A DNA stretch of 64,000 nt, from positions 310,001 to 374,000 of the forward strand of contig NZ_CTDX01000016.1 of assembly GCF_001375515.1 (NCBI RefSeq), written 5' to 3'. The position numbers and the translations under genes are program-made. This document shows, one piece after another, positions 19,531 through 28,577 of the stretch (positions are counted from its first letter, which is position 1; each line of letters begins with the position of its first letter). The notes under the pieces are model-generated. The model did no database searches and was not told where the DNA came from. It was given only the letters and a program-made list of their open reading frames with translations. The stretch comes from Bacillus kwashiorkori. GTDB lineage: Bacteria > Bacillota > Bacilli > Bacillales > Caldibacillaceae.

Positions 19531-21330
19531 TTGACAAAAACGACTTATCTAGAAACTTGGGATTTGGATATATTTTTCAAAGGAGGTAGTGAATCGGCAG
19601 AGTTTAGCCAGTTTTTACAAGAGACGAAGGATGAACTTCTTTATTTTTCCAATCATGTTGAACAATGGACGTTGCCAAAAACAAAAGAAAACAATCAAGA
19701 GCTTGTAAAGTTAATTGATGAATATCAAGGAGTTGGGCAAAAGTTAAGACAGGCTGGGGCGTTTGTAAGTTGTTTACAAGCACAAAATATGGCTGATAAA
19801 AAAGCAACAGAACTGCGTGGTAAAGTAACGGAGCTTCAAGCAATCTTCCAAAATGCTTTAACATTGTTTGATGATAAATTGAAACAACTGGATGATTCCT
19901 TATGGGAGAAACTACTTTTAGCAGATGAACTAAAAGAAATTGCATTTGTCTTGTCAGAAAGACGGGATCGATCGAAGGAAAAATGTTCACAACGAGAGGA
20001 AGCTTTGATTAATTCTTTAAGTGTTGATGGTTATCATGCATGGGGACAGTTTTATGATGTGATTGTAAAAAATATCCGTATTCCATTTATTGATAAAGAG
20101 AAGGAGAAAGAAAGATTATTATCCGCAGGTCAAGCTCACAATAAGTTTTCTGATCCGGATCGTATGGTAAGAAAAACAGTTTTTGAAAATTGGGAAGAAG
20201 CTTGGGAAAGTCAAAGTGAATACATAAGCACGGTTTTGAACCACTTAGCTGGTTTTCGGTTGAATGTTTATAAAGAACGTGGCTGGACGGATGTTTTATA
20301 TGAACCACTTAAAATAAATCGCATGGAAAGAAAAACACTTGATACGATGTGGTCGGTCATTAGTAACCATAAACAACTATTTTTAAAATACTTTGAAAGA
20401 AAAGCAAAACTGTTAAATTTAGACAAACTTTCTTGGTATGACTTAGATGCACCTATTGGCACTGCGAATACAAAAATGTCATATCAAGAAGGTGCCGATT
20501 TTATTATTGAGCAATTTGGTAAGTTTGGCAATAAATTAGCAAATTTTGCACAACAGGCATTTGAAAATCGTTGGATTGAGGCGGAAGACCGTGATGGAAA
20601 AAGACCAGGTGGATTTTGTACATCTTTCCCATTGAGTCAACAATCGCGAATTTTTATGACTTATTCCGGAACGCCATCGAATGTATCAACATTGGCCCAC
20701 GAACTTGGTCATGCTTTTCATTCGTATGCGCTCCGTGATGTTCACCCGATGAATAAAGGCTATGCAATGAATGTTGCGGAAACAGCTTCCACTTTTGCTG
20801 AGATGATTGTAGCAGATGCGAGTGTGAAAGAAGCTAAAACGAAAGAAGAAAAAATAGCCCTTTTGGAGGATAAAATTCAACGGTCTACCGCATTCTTTAT
20901 GAATATCCATGCCCGGTTCCTATTTGAAACACGCTTTTATGAAGAAAGGAAAAAAGGGATAGTTAGCAAGGAACGGTTAAATACATTAATGGAAGAGGCA
21001 CAAAAAGAAGCATATTGTAACGCTTTAGCTGATTACCATCCGACATTTTGGGCTTCTAAATTACATTTTTATATTACTGGCGTTCCTTTTTACAATTTCC
21101 CATATACTTTCGGGTATTTATTTTCACTTGGCATTTATGCTCGCAGTAAGGCAGACAGTGCAGGCTTTGAAGATAAATATATCGCATTATTAAAAGATAC
21201 TGGATCGATGACTGTTGAGGCGTTAGCTGCAAAACATTTAGATGTCGATTTAACAAAACAAAGTTTTTGGGAAGATGCTGTAAAATTATGTGAGGAAGAT
21301 GTAAAAGATTTTTTACGCTTAACGGAATAA
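19531..21330 (+). CDS. M3 family oligoendopeptidase (PepF-like)
   Basis: Cytoplasmic zinc metallopeptidase of the thimet oligopeptidase/PepF family that degrades short peptides. 599 residues; the zinc site HELGH lies in STLAHELGHAFHSYALRD near residue 390, and the third ligand Glu in NVAETASTFAE about 25 residues later. I choose TTG at 19531, six or seven bases after GGAGGGG (19518-19524), giving MTKTTYLETWDLD; an ATG at 19495 is in frame but lies on the TATAAT box at 19491-19496. Convergent with pssA. Substrate not predictable. Confidence 0.93.
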   Translation: MTKTTYLETWDLDIFFKGGSESAEFSQFLQETKDELLYFSNHVEQWTLPKTKENNQELVKLIDEYQGVGQKLRQAGAFVSCLQAQNMADKKATELRGKVTELQAIFQNALTLFDDKLKQLDDSLWEKLLLADELKEIAFVLSERRDRSKEKCSQREEALINSLSVDGYHAWGQFYDVIVKNIRIPFIDKEKEKERLLSAGQAHNKFSDPDRMVRKTVFENWEEAWESQSEYISTVLNHLAGFRLNVYKERGWTDVLYEPLKINRMERKTLDTMWSVISNHKQLFLKYFERKAKLLNLDKLSWYDLDAPIGTANTKMSYQEGADFIIEQFGKFGNKLANFAQQAFENRWIEAEDRDGKRPGGFCTSFPLSQQSRIFMTYSGTPSNVSTLAHELGHAFHSYALRDVHPMNKGYAMNVAETASTFAEMIVADASVKEAKTKEEKIALLEDKIQRSTAFFMNIHARFLFETRFYEERKKGIVSKERLNTLMEEAQKEAYCNALADYHPTFWASKLHFYITGVPFYNFPYTFGYLFSLGIYARSKADSAGFEDKYIALLKDTGSMTVEALAAKHLDVDLTKQSFWEDAVKLCEEDVKDFLRLTE

Positions 21331-21344
21331 GAGGATTTCTAAAG

Positions 21345-21379
21345 TAAAAAATGAGGCTAGTTAAACAGCCTCATTTTTA
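21345..21379. terminator. Bidirectional terminator, oligopeptidase / pssA
   Basis: AAAAATGAGGCT at 21347-21358 pairs with AGCCTCATTTTT at 21367-21378. A and T tracts on opposite sides serve both convergent genes. Confidence 0.88.
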
Positions 21380-21919
21380 TTACACTTTTTTAATTTTGAA
21401 TGGGCTAACCATAAAGAAGGATAATAATAAAGTTAAAAACAAGAAGAATTGCGGTGGAAAATATGGAATGCCCAAGTAACTAAAAGTTAGAATACAACCC
21501 GCAGCAGTTATTGGTAATCCTGTGAAATAACCATTGCTTTCGGTAATATTAAAACGCGCTAAACGAAATGCTCCACAGCTAATATAAAGAATCGTAAAGA
21601 AAATTCCTGGAACCGATAATACGTTCAAAATCCCTTCGTACATTAATAATGCTGGCGCAACTCCAAAAGAAATAATATCACTCATAGAATCTAATTGTTT
21701 GCCTAAATCAGATTCGGATTTTAATTTCCTAGCGGCCAACCCATCGAATCGATCCGCAAGGGCGGCTAAAAAGATTAATAATAAGCTTAAAGATAAGTTC
21801 CCATGTAATGTGAAAATAATTGCAAATCCGCCTAAGAAAAGATTCGTCATCGTTAAAATATTGGCTAGCTGTGTTTTGAGTTTTTTAATCGTATTGTCGA
21901 TTACTTGCGAAAGAAACAT
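21380..21919 (-). CDS. pssA: CDP-diacylglycerol-serine O-phosphatidyltransferase
   Basis: Membrane enzyme that makes phosphatidylserine from CDP-diacylglycerol and serine, the precursor for Psd encoded next door. 179 residues with about five hydrophobic helices and the perfect CDP-alcohol phosphotransferase motif DGx2ARx8Gx3Dx3D (starting at DGLAAR, ending QLDSMSD). ATG at 21919 follows AAAGGGGTG on the minus strand; the frame is open further upstream but without a ribosome site. Divergent from psd across about 98 bases. Confidence 0.95.
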   Translation of the reverse strand: MFLSQVIDNTIKKLKTQLANILTMTNLFLGGFAIIFTLHGNLSLSLLLIFLAALADRFDGLAARKLKSESDLGKQLDSMSDIISFGVAPALLMYEGILNVLSVPGIFFTILYISCGAFRLARFNITESNGYFTGLPITAAGCILTFSYLGIPYFPPQFFLFLTLLLSFFMVSPFKIKKV

Positions 21920-22017
21920 ATTTTCACCCCTTTCATGCAATTTTGTAAGTTTACATATATAATATATTATGCTTTTATTATGAATAGGTAAAGAACTATT
22001 TGGGGGTAACGATAAAA

Positions 22018-22797
22018 ATGCGGAAATTTTTTTACCGATTATTAATAGAGTTAACGAATAGGAAAACATCTTCCTTATTACTTAGCAAGCTATCTCAATC
22101 GAAACTAAGCAAGAAGTTCATTCCATCTTTTATTAAATTATATCATATAAATATTGAAGAAGTTGAAAAGAATTTACATGAATATCATTCTATACAAGAA
22201 TTTTTTACCCGTACGTTAAAAGCAGGCAGTCGCCCGATTAATAAAGATCCACATACGGTGATAAGTCCTGTCGATGGTGTTATTGAAGCGTTTGGTACCA
22301 TTGATGAAGAAAGTCTTTTTTACGTCAAAAATAAACAATATTCATTAGCTGATATGTTTGCCAATGAAGAAGAAATAGAGAAATACATTGGTGGACAATA
22401 CATCATTATTTATTTAAGTCCAAGCAATTATCATCGGATACATAGTCCTCTTGACGGCAAAATTGTTAAGAAATTTACGTTAGGGAAACGTTCTTATCCA
22501 GTTAACCGGCTAGGTTTGCTTTATGGGAAGGACCCATTATCTAAAAATTTCCGGAAAATAACGATTATTGAACATCCATTAGGAAAATTAGCGTTAGTAA
22601 AAATAGGGGCAATGTTTGTCAATAGTATCGAGTATTTACATGACAATGAGCGTACAACTAAAGGAGAAGAACTTGCTTATTTTGCTTTTGGCTCTACCGT
22701 TATTTTATTATTTGAAAATGGCACGTTCCGCTTTTCAGAAACAGTGAAACTAAAGAGCCCTGTTCACGTTGGTGAGCCCATTGGTACCATTCAATAA
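22018..22797 (+). CDS. psd: Phosphatidylserine decarboxylase proenzyme
   Basis: Converts phosphatidylserine to phosphatidylethanolamine at the membrane. 259 residues. Autocatalytic serinolysis at the GST site (FGSTVIL, near residue 225) makes the pyruvoyl cofactor; the Asp and His partners appear in SPVDGVIE (near 83) and YHRIHSP (near 139). Start ATG at 22018, after GGGGGTA; an upstream in-frame TTG at 22000 has no ribosome site. With pssA it forms the two-step PE pathway. Confidence 0.96.
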   Translation: MRKFFYRLLIELTNRKTSSLLLSKLSQSKLSKKFIPSFIKLYHINIEEVEKNLHEYHSIQEFFTRTLKAGSRPINKDPHTVISPVDGVIEAFGTIDEESLFYVKNKQYSLADMFANEEEIEKYIGGQYIIIYLSPSNYHRIHSPLDGKIVKKFTLGKRSYPVNRLGLLYGKDPLSKNFRKITIIEHPLGKLALVKIGAMFVNSIEYLHDNERTTKGEELAYFAFGSTVILLFENGTFRFSETVKLKSPVHVGEPIGTIQ

Positions 22798-22802
22798 AAT
22801 AA

Positions 22803-22842
22803 GGCTCACATAACAGCAAAAAATCTTTTCTGTGAGCCATTT
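22803..22842. terminator. Bidirectional terminator between psd and sda
   Basis: GGCTCACA at 22803-22810 pairs with TGTGAGCC at 22831-22838, followed by ATTTAT on plus and TTATTTTATT on minus. Confidence 0.72.
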
Positions 22843-22863
22843 ATCGATGGTAAGTATTTTCAA

Positions 22864-23004
22864 TTAGGAGACTCCTTTAATTTTATGATTAAGTGAACGG
22901 CGGCAAATTTCTTGTTTAATAAGATCGATAAAATCTTGACTTAGCTTTAATTCAACAGCTTTGAAATAAGACTCAATTAAAAGTTCATCCGATAAATTTC
23001 TCAT
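22864..23004 (-). CDS. sda: Sporulation checkpoint protein Sda
   Basis: A 46-residue helical-hairpin protein that binds the dimerisation domain of sporulation histidine kinases (KinA) and blocks autophosphorylation, so that cells with unfinished or damaged replication do not sporulate. The sequence starts [18 protein letters not shown] and continues [13 protein letters not shown]...RRSL, closely matching B. subtilis Sda from memory. The best ribosome site GGAGGTG is unusually far (about 19 bases) from the ATG, with a weaker AAGGT nearer; an in-frame TAA blocks an upstream extension. DnaA boxes lie upstream. Confidence 0.95.
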   Translation of the reverse strand: MRNLSDELLIESYFKAVELKLSQDFIDLIKQEICRRSLNHKIKGVS

Positions 23005-23124
23005 TTTCGTCGGTATTTACCTTCACCTCCAAGTTCTATAATTTCTATATGAGGAATAAACATAGTAAGTTAAGATGGATAACATTACTTTAACAAAATT
23101 AAAAACGGAGGACAACCTGTGATT

Positions 23125-23222
23125 TTATCCACATGGACGGTGGATATCCTGTGAATGAAATGTTGAAAAACAGTGAAAAGTCTATCGTAACACTGTTAAA
23201 AATGTGAATAAACTTATCCACA
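23125..23222. promoter_or_regulatory. DnaA-box cluster upstream of sda
   Basis: Two perfect DnaA boxes TTATCCACA on the plus strand (23125-23133 and 23214-23222), one TTATTCACA on the minus strand (23203-23211) and a one-mismatch box TCATTCACA on minus (23150-23158). They lie 120-220 bases upstream of the sda start. In B. subtilis DnaA activates sda directly, linking the checkpoint to replication initiation; the same logic is inferred here. Confidence 0.82.
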
Positions 23223-23243
23223 TGAAACGAACTAAGTCGGTAT

Positions 23244-23292
23244 TTGTCGAAAACTTTTTTCTATTTGTCGGTCTTTAAGGGATTATGTCGAA
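23244..23292 (+). promoter_or_regulatory. Three phased Spo0A-box-like sites
   Basis: TTGTCGAA (23244-23251), TTGTCGGT (23265-23272) and ATGTCGAA (23285-23292), all in the same orientation with start-to-start distances of 21 and 20 bases, about two helical turns. Two match the 0A core TGTCGAA exactly. They lie between the sda DnaA boxes and the yqeG promoter. Confidence 0.55.
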
Positions 23293-23392
23293 TAGTGTTG
23301 GAGCTAAAGGAAATCAAACGGCCAATCATCTTTGCTACACCTGGACTTGTATATTCTGTACTTCGAAAGTTTACTTTTTTTATAAATTGTCT

Positions 23393-23421
23393 TTGAAAAT
23401 GAACACTTCTTTTTGTATGAT
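23393..23421 (+). promoter_or_regulatory. Sigma-A promoter of the yqeG operon
   Basis: TTGAAA at 23393-23398, a 17-base spacer and TATGAT at 23416-23421, about 48 bases before the yqeG start. Confidence 0.7.
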
Positions 23422-23469
23422 GGAAACTGGTGACTAATATAGGTACTTGAAAAATATGAGGTGTATTTC

Positions 23470-24000
23470 ATGTTGAAAGCTTTTTTACCGAACGATTATG
23501 TAAAAAATATATATGCCATTACTCCCGAATATTTAAAAGAGCGAAATATAAAGGGAGTTATAACCGATTTAGATAATACGTTAGTGGAATGGGACAGGCC
23601 ACTTGCAACACCGGAAATTGAAAATTGGTTTAAAAAGATGAAAGATCACGGCATTAATATTGTTATTGTTTCTAATAATAAAGAAAAACGTGTCTATGAT
23701 TTTGCTCGGCCATTGCAAATACCTTTCGTATTTAAAGCTAGGAAACCGTTAAGAAGGTCATTCCATCGGGCATTATCTATGTTAAAATTGTCAAAAGAAG
23801 AGGTAGTTGTTATTGGTGACCAATTACTTACAGATATTCTTGGTGGTAACCGATCAGGATTTCATACGATATTAGTTGTACCTGTCGCCTCCTCGGATGA
23901 GTGGGTAACGAAATTTAACAGGAAAGTGGAAAGAATAATATTGAATAAGTTTGCAAAAAAAGGATTGCTAAAATGGGGGGAATCTTCCAGTGGAAAATAA
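23470..24000 (+). CDS. yqeG: YqeG family HAD IIIA-type phosphatase
   Basis: A 176-residue HAD-superfamily phosphatase with motif I DLDNTLVEW (Asp nucleophile and acid/base Asp, near residue 35), motif II SNN (near 75) and motif III/IV VIGDQLLTDILGG (near 115). Likely dephosphorylates a small phosphate ester; substrate in this organism unknown (related YqeG/GEP4 proteins act on phosphatidylglycerophosphate). ATG at 23470 has GAGGTG six bases upstream, better than GTG at 23461. Overlaps yqeH by 11 bases. Confidence 0.93.
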   Translation: MLKAFLPNDYVKNIYAITPEYLKERNIKGVITDLDNTLVEWDRPLATPEIENWFKKMKDHGINIVIVSNNKEKRVYDFARPLQIPFVFKARKPLRRSFHRALSMLKLSKEEVVVIGDQLLTDILGGNRSGFHTILVVPVASSDEWVTKFNRKVERIILNKFAKKGLLKWGESSSGK

Positions 24001-25093
24001 TATCGTATGTGTTGGCTGCGGTGTGAAAATTCAAACGACTGATGAAAAAGCAATCGGTTATGCACCAAGTTCAGCACTTGAAAAAGAGGCAGTTATTTGT
24101 CAGCGTTGCTTCCGGCTAAAACATTATAATGAAATTGCGGATGTAGAACTGACAGATGATGATTTTCTGAAAATATTAAATGGTGTAGGAACTAGCAACA
24201 GTTTAATCGTTAAAATCGTTGATATTTTTGATTTTAACGGTAGTTGGTTACCTGGTATTCATCGTTTCACTGGTGGCAATGAAGTACTACTTATCGGCAA
24301 TAAAGTTGACTTGCTACCTAAATCTGTGAAAAAAAATCGTCTAATCCATTGGATAAAACAACAAACTCATGAATTAGGCTTAAAGCCTATCGATGTTTTA
24401 CTTGTAAGTGCCGAAAAGGGATTATTTATTAAAGAAGCGATTGACCTAATTGAAACATATCGACGGGGTCGAGACGTGTATGTTATCGGTGCGACGAATG
24501 TCGGCAAATCAACCTTTATTAACCGAATTATTCAAGAAGTTACTGGTGAGGGAAATATTATTACTACCTCTCAATTTCCAGGAACTACGTTAGACTTAAT
24601 TGAAATACCGTTATCGGACGGGAAAGCAATTTATGATACTCCAGGAATTATCAATCATCATCAAATGGCCCATTTCGTGAGTAAAAAAGATTTGAAAATT
24701 ATTACTCCAAAAAAAGAGATTAAACCGAAAGTATATCAATTGAAGGAGCAACAAACATTATTTTTCGGTGGCTTAGCACGTTTTGATTTCATTAAAGGTG
24801 GAAGTCGTTCATTCGTTTGCTATTTATCCAACGAATTAAATATTCACCGGACGAAATTGGAAAAAGCAGATTTACTTTATAAAGAACATTTAGGAGAGTT
24901 ATTACAACCGCCAACTGGTGAGGAAGCACGTGAATTACCCCCATTCGTTCGACAAGAGTTCTCGATTAAAGAAGCGAAAACGGATATTGTGTTTTCTGGT
25001 CTTGGTTGGGTAACAATTAATGAACCAGGAGTAGTTATAGCTGCCTATGTGCCTAAAGGTGTTCGAGTGTATATTCGCAAATCATTAATATAG
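23990..25093 (+). CDS. yqeH: Circularly permuted ribosome-assembly GTPase YqeH
   Basis: GTPase needed for 30S subunit assembly. 367 residues. N-terminal zinc finger with CVGC (residues 7-10) and CQRC (near 35-38). The G motifs are permuted: G4 NKVDLLPK (near 103), G5 SAEKG, then G1 GATNVGKST (near 166) and G3 DTPG (near 216). A C-terminal RNA-binding region follows. GTG start inside the end of yqeG with a G-rich site before it indicates coupling. Confidence 0.96.
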   Translation: MENNIVCVGCGVKIQTTDEKAIGYAPSSALEKEAVICQRCFRLKHYNEIADVELTDDDFLKILNGVGTSNSLIVKIVDIFDFNGSWLPGIHRFTGGNEVLLIGNKVDLLPKSVKKNRLIHWIKQQTHELGLKPIDVLLVSAEKGLFIKEAIDLIETYRRGRDVYVIGATNVGKSTFINRIIQEVTGEGNIITTSQFPGTTLDLIEIPLSDGKAIYDTPGIINHHQMAHFVSKKDLKIITPKKEIKPKVYQLKEQQTLFFGGLARFDFIKGGSRSFVCYLSNELNIHRTKLEKADLLYKEHLGELLQPPTGEEARELPPFVRQEFSIKEAKTDIVFSGLGWVTINEPGVVIAAYVPKGVRVYIRKSLI

Positions 25094-25114
25094 GCTAAAT
25101 AAGAAGGTGACACG

Positions 25115-25921
25115 GTGAAATTATTTGGAATAATAGGGGACCCGATAAGTCATTCTATTTCGCCAATGATTCATAATTCACTATTTAAAAAATATGGTCT
25201 AGAAGCGTATTATCATCCATTCCATGTTAAGAAAGAAACATTGGCAGAAACTATCCATGCGATGAAACTATTAAATATTGCTGGGTTTAATGTAACGGTA
25301 CCGCATAAAGAACGAATTATCCCGTATTTAGATGAAATTGATGATTTAGCTAAAATGATTGGTGCCGTCAACACAGTTAAAAACGAAAGTGGAAAATTAA
25401 TTGGTTATAATACAGACGGAATTGGTTTTGTTGAGTCGTTAAAAGAATTAGACAATGAATTTATTAATAAACGTATCGTTATCATTGGTGCGGGTGGGGC
25501 AGCGAGAGCCATTTATTTTTCTCTCGCATCAGCAGGAGTGAAATGTTTAGATATTGCAAATAGAACCGAAAATAACGCCCTTAAAATCATTCATGCTTAT
25601 CCATTAAATATTGAAACCAATTGTTTAACTTTAAATCAATTAGAACAAAGTTTACATCATTACGATATTATTATTCAGACTACATCGGTAGGGATGGAAC
25701 CAAATGATCACCAATCACTGATTGAATTTTCGAAGTTACAGATAAATACGTTAGTAATTGATATTATTTATAAACCAGCAGTAACTAAATTTTTGAAAAA
25801 TGCAGAAATGAATGGTGCACGAATCGACAATGGTTTAACGATGCTTTACAATCAGGCTGCATATGCCTTTCAAATATGGACTGGAATTTTTCCAGATGTC
25901 TCCAAAGGTATAACAACATGA
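25115..25921 (+). CDS. aroE: Shikimate dehydrogenase (NADP+)
   Basis: Reduces 3-dehydroshikimate to shikimate in aromatic amino acid synthesis. 268 residues with the substrate-site SHSISPMIHN (near 13), the catalytic Lys in NVTVPHKE (near 65), and the Rossmann motif GAGGAARA (near 127). GTG start after AAGGTGA. Gene position between yqeH and yhbY matches other Bacillaceae (called aroD in B. subtilis). Confidence 0.96.
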   Translation: MKLFGIIGDPISHSISPMIHNSLFKKYGLEAYYHPFHVKKETLAETIHAMKLLNIAGFNVTVPHKERIIPYLDEIDDLAKMIGAVNTVKNESGKLIGYNTDGIGFVESLKELDNEFINKRIVIIGAGGAARAIYFSLASAGVKCLDIANRTENNALKIIHAYPLNIETNCLTLNQLEQSLHHYDIIIQTTSVGMEPNDHQSLIEFSKLQINTLVIDIIYKPAVTKFLKNAEMNGARIDNGLTMLYNQAAYAFQIWTGIFPDVSKGITT

Positions 25922-25947
25922 ATATGTGATAAGAAGGGATAGAAACT

Positions 25948-26238
25948 ATGTTAACAGGAAAACAAAAACGTTTTTTACGTTCACAAGCACACCACTTACA
26001 ACCGATTTTCCAAGTAGGTAAAGGTGGGGTCAATGAAAATATGATTAATCAAATTAGTGATGCCCTTGAGGCTAGAGAATTAATTAAAATTAGTGTTTTA
26101 CAAAATTGTGACGTGCCAAAAGAAGAAGTAGCTGAACAACTAGCTAGCGGAGCAAAAGCAGAGCTTGTTCAAGTTATTGGCAATACAATTGTTTTATACA
26201 AAGAATCATCCGAAAATAAACAAATTATCCTTCCGTAA
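25948..26238 (+). CDS. yhbY: CRM-domain ribosome assembly RNA-binding protein YhbY
   Basis: A 96-residue single CRM-domain protein that binds pre-50S rRNA. Signature LTGKQKRFLRSQAHHLQP at the N-terminus and the GKGGVNENM loop (near 29), ending in VIGNTIVLYKES. B. subtilis name yqeI. Start follows AGAAGGGA. Confidence 0.95.
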   Translation: MLTGKQKRFLRSQAHHLQPIFQVGKGGVNENMINQISDALEARELIKISVLQNCDVPKEEVAEQLASGAKAELVQVIGNTIVLYKESSENKQIILP

Positions 26239-26261
26239 TAATTTGGAGGATTGGTGAATAT

Positions 26262-26846
26262 ATGAAAAAAAAAATCGGAATTCTCGGTGGAACTTTTAAC
26301 CCGCCTCATATCGGGCACTTAATTATTGCAGATCAAGTTTTACATTCGTTTCAATTAGACGAAATTTGGTTTATGCCAAATCATTTGCCACCACATAAGC
26401 AACTAAATATTCGTATTGCGAACGAGGATAGACAGAAGATGATTGAACTGGCCATTGACAATTGTAGTTATTTTAAAATCGAAACGATAGAAATAGAAAG
26501 GCTAGGGAAATCATATACATATGATACGATGTTGCTGTTAAAAGAGAGAGAGCCGAATGTGGAGTTTTATTTCATTATTGGCGGAGACATGGTGGAGTAC
26601 TTGCCAAAGTGGTACAATATTGATCAGTTAATCAAACTAGTTCAGTTTATTGGGGTGAACCGTCCTCATTATTCTTTGCAAACAACTTATCCGATAAAGA
26701 CAGTGGAAATACCGTCCATTGATATTTCCTCGTCCATCATTCGAGATAAACTAAAAAAAGGGGAATCCATTAATTATTATTTGCCCGATAAAGTAATTCA
26801 GTTTATTAGGGAGAAGGGTTTATATGGATGTAAATCAAGCAATTGA
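26262..26846 (+). CDS. nadD: Nicotinate-nucleotide adenylyltransferase
   Basis: Adenylates nicotinate mononucleotide to deamido-NAD in NAD synthesis. 194 residues. Nucleotidyltransferase motif GGTFNPPHIGHL (residues 8-19, with HIGH), substrate loop MPNHLPPHK, and the second motif ISSSIIRDKLKKG (near 160). Its end overlaps yqeK by 23 bases. Confidence 0.97.
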   Translation: MKKKIGILGGTFNPPHIGHLIIADQVLHSFQLDEIWFMPNHLPPHKQLNIRIANEDRQKMIELAIDNCSYFKIETIEIERLGKSYTYDTMLLLKEREPNVEFYFIIGGDMVEYLPKWYNIDQLIKLVQFIGVNRPHYSLQTTYPIKTVEIPSIDISSSIIRDKLKKGESINYYLPDKVIQFIREKGLYGCKSSN

Positions 26847-27384
26847 TATAATAAAATCAGTCTTACCAGAAAAACGGTTTCTTCACACTTTAGGTGTTGT
26901 AAAAGCTGCAAAACAGTTAGCCAATAAATATGGTGGAGATATAAACAAAGTAGAACTATCGGCAATCTTCCATGATTATGCGAAATATCGTCCTGTCGAG
27001 GAAATGAGGCAAATTATTATTGAACAACAACTACCAAAACAGTTGTTGAACTTCCACACGGAATTATGGCATGCCCCAGTTGGTGCGTATTTAGTAGAAC
27101 GAGAAATTGGGATAACAGATGTAGAAATTCTCAATGGAATTCGTTATCATACTACAGGTAGACCGAATATGACACTAGTAGAAAAAATCATTTATTTAGC
27201 TGATTATATAGAGCCAAATCGGCAATTTCCTGGAGTCGATGAAGTAAGACAACTGGCGGAAAAAAATATCAATCAAGCGGTGTTGCAAGCAACAAAAAAC
27301 ACGATTCAGTTTCTTTTGGAGAAAAACTCGCTTGTCTATCCTGATACAATCGATACATACAATAATCTTATTAACAAATCATGA
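26824..27384 (+). CDS. yqeK: HD-domain bis(5'-nucleosyl)-tetraphosphatase YqeK
   Basis: A 186-residue HD-family metal hydrolase. Ligands appear in FLHTLGVVKAA (His near 21), AIFHDYAK (His-Asp near 51), ELWHAPVGA and IIYLADYIEPNR. Members hydrolyse diadenosine tetraphosphate symmetrically to ADP. The start lies within the 3' end of nadD and is preceded by a GGGAGAAGG stretch. Paired with nadD across Firmicutes. Confidence 0.94.
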   Translation: MDVNQAIDIIKSVLPEKRFLHTLGVVKAAKQLANKYGGDINKVELSAIFHDYAKYRPVEEMRQIIIEQQLPKQLLNFHTELWHAPVGAYLVEREIGITDVEILNGIRYHTTGRPNMTLVEKIIYLADYIEPNRQFPGVDEVRQLAEKNINQAVLQATKNTIQFLLEKNSLVYPDTIDTYNNLINKS

Positions 27385-27456
27385 TTAAAAATGACGAAGG
27401 TTCTCACCAATTTTTTAAAATTTGAGCGCTAAATAAAAAGGAGGGATTTGCCTTTT

Positions 27457-27810
27457 ATGAAAGAAAATAATCTTCCATTACAAATGGCAGTAAAAGCACT
27501 AGATGACAAAAAAGCAGAGAATATTGTTGTGTTAAATATGCAGGGAATATCAATGCTTGCCGACTACTTTATTATTTGCCATGGGAATTCCGATAAACAA
27601 GTTCAAGCAATTGCTAAAGAAGTGCGGGAAAAAGCCGAGGAATCAGGACATTTAGTAAAAAGATTAGAAGGATATGACGAAGCTCGCTGGATTTTAATTG
27701 ATCTAGGGGAAATTATTGTCCATGTCTTTCATCGCGAAGACCGCGAGTATTATAATTTAGAACGCCTATGGGGCGATGCTCCTAAAATCGATATGTTGAG
27801 TGAATTATAA
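27457..27810 (+). CDS. rsfS: Ribosome silencing factor RsfS
   Basis: Binds ribosomal protein L14 and blocks subunit joining under starvation. 117 residues with the family signature GISMLADYFIICHGNSDKQV, GYDEARWILIDLG and VHVFHREDREYYNLERLWGD. AAGGAGGGA at 27439-27447 sits ten bases before ATG 27457; an in-frame TTG at 27448 directly abuts it and is unlikely. Stop overlaps the yqeM start by one base. Confidence 0.95.
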   Translation: MKENNLPLQMAVKALDDKKAENIVVLNMQGISMLADYFIICHGNSDKQVQAIAKEVREKAEESGHLVKRLEGYDEARWILIDLGEIIVHVFHREDREYYNLERLWGDAPKIDMLSEL

Positions 27811-28553
27811 TGGCGTATGAATCTTTTGCGTATCTTTATGATCAATTAATGGACGAAGCACCATACGATGCATGGTTGACTTTTTTCAAGACTATGCAGG
27901 AAACACACTTCTCTTCCTGTAAAAATGTCCTTGATTTAGCTTGTGGTACTGGCGAGATGAGTATCCGGCTGCATGAAGCAGGTTACAATGTAACAGGAGT
28001 CGATTTGTCTGAAGACATGCTCGCTGTTGCGTCTGAAAAAGCGATAACGAAAGGGTATAACATTCCTTTTTTTCAACAAAATATGACTAATTTACAAGGG
28101 TTTGGCCAATTTGATGCGGTAGTGATTTTTTGTGATTCATTAAACTACTTAAAAGATGAGTCAGAGGTAATCAGCACGTTCCGATCTGTTTTTCAAGTGT
28201 TGAAACAAGGTGGCTTACTTTTATTTGATGTCCATTCTTTATATAAGATGAATAATCTCTTTCCTGGAAAAACATTTGCCTATAATGGCGAGGAAATCTC
28301 TTATATTTGGAATAGTTATCGTGGGGAACTTCCTAATAGTGTTGAACATGAATTAACATTTTTCGTATTGGATGAAGAGACAAATCAATATGACCGCTTT
28401 GAGGAAGTTCATTTCCAACGTACGTATCCGATAGAACAGTATTATACATGGTTAACGGAAGCGGGCTTTACGCTATTAAATACAGCCGGTGATTTTCTTC
28501 ATATGCCCCCTACTCAAAATCATGAACGGATTTTTTTTACGGTAAAAAAATAA
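27810..28553 (+). CDS. yqeM: SAM-dependent class I methyltransferase YqeM
   Basis: A 247-residue class I methyltransferase with motif I VLDLACGTGEMS (near residue 38), an acidic second strand GVDLSEDML, and the QFDAVVIFCDSLNYL segment. Substrate unknown. ATG overlaps the rsfS stop (taATG), so translation is coupled. Last gene of the yqeG operon; convergent with comER. Confidence 0.92.
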   Translation: MAYESFAYLYDQLMDEAPYDAWLTFFKTMQETHFSSCKNVLDLACGTGEMSIRLHEAGYNVTGVDLSEDMLAVASEKAITKGYNIPFFQQNMTNLQGFGQFDAVVIFCDSLNYLKDESEVISTFRSVFQVLKQGGLLLFDVHSLYKMNNLFPGKTFAYNGEEISYIWNSYRGELPNSVEHELTFFVLDEETNQYDRFEEVHFQRTYPIEQYYTWLTEAGFTLLNTAGDFLHMPPTQNHERIFFTVKK

Positions 28554-28577
28554 TGACATTTGATAATGGACAAACAA

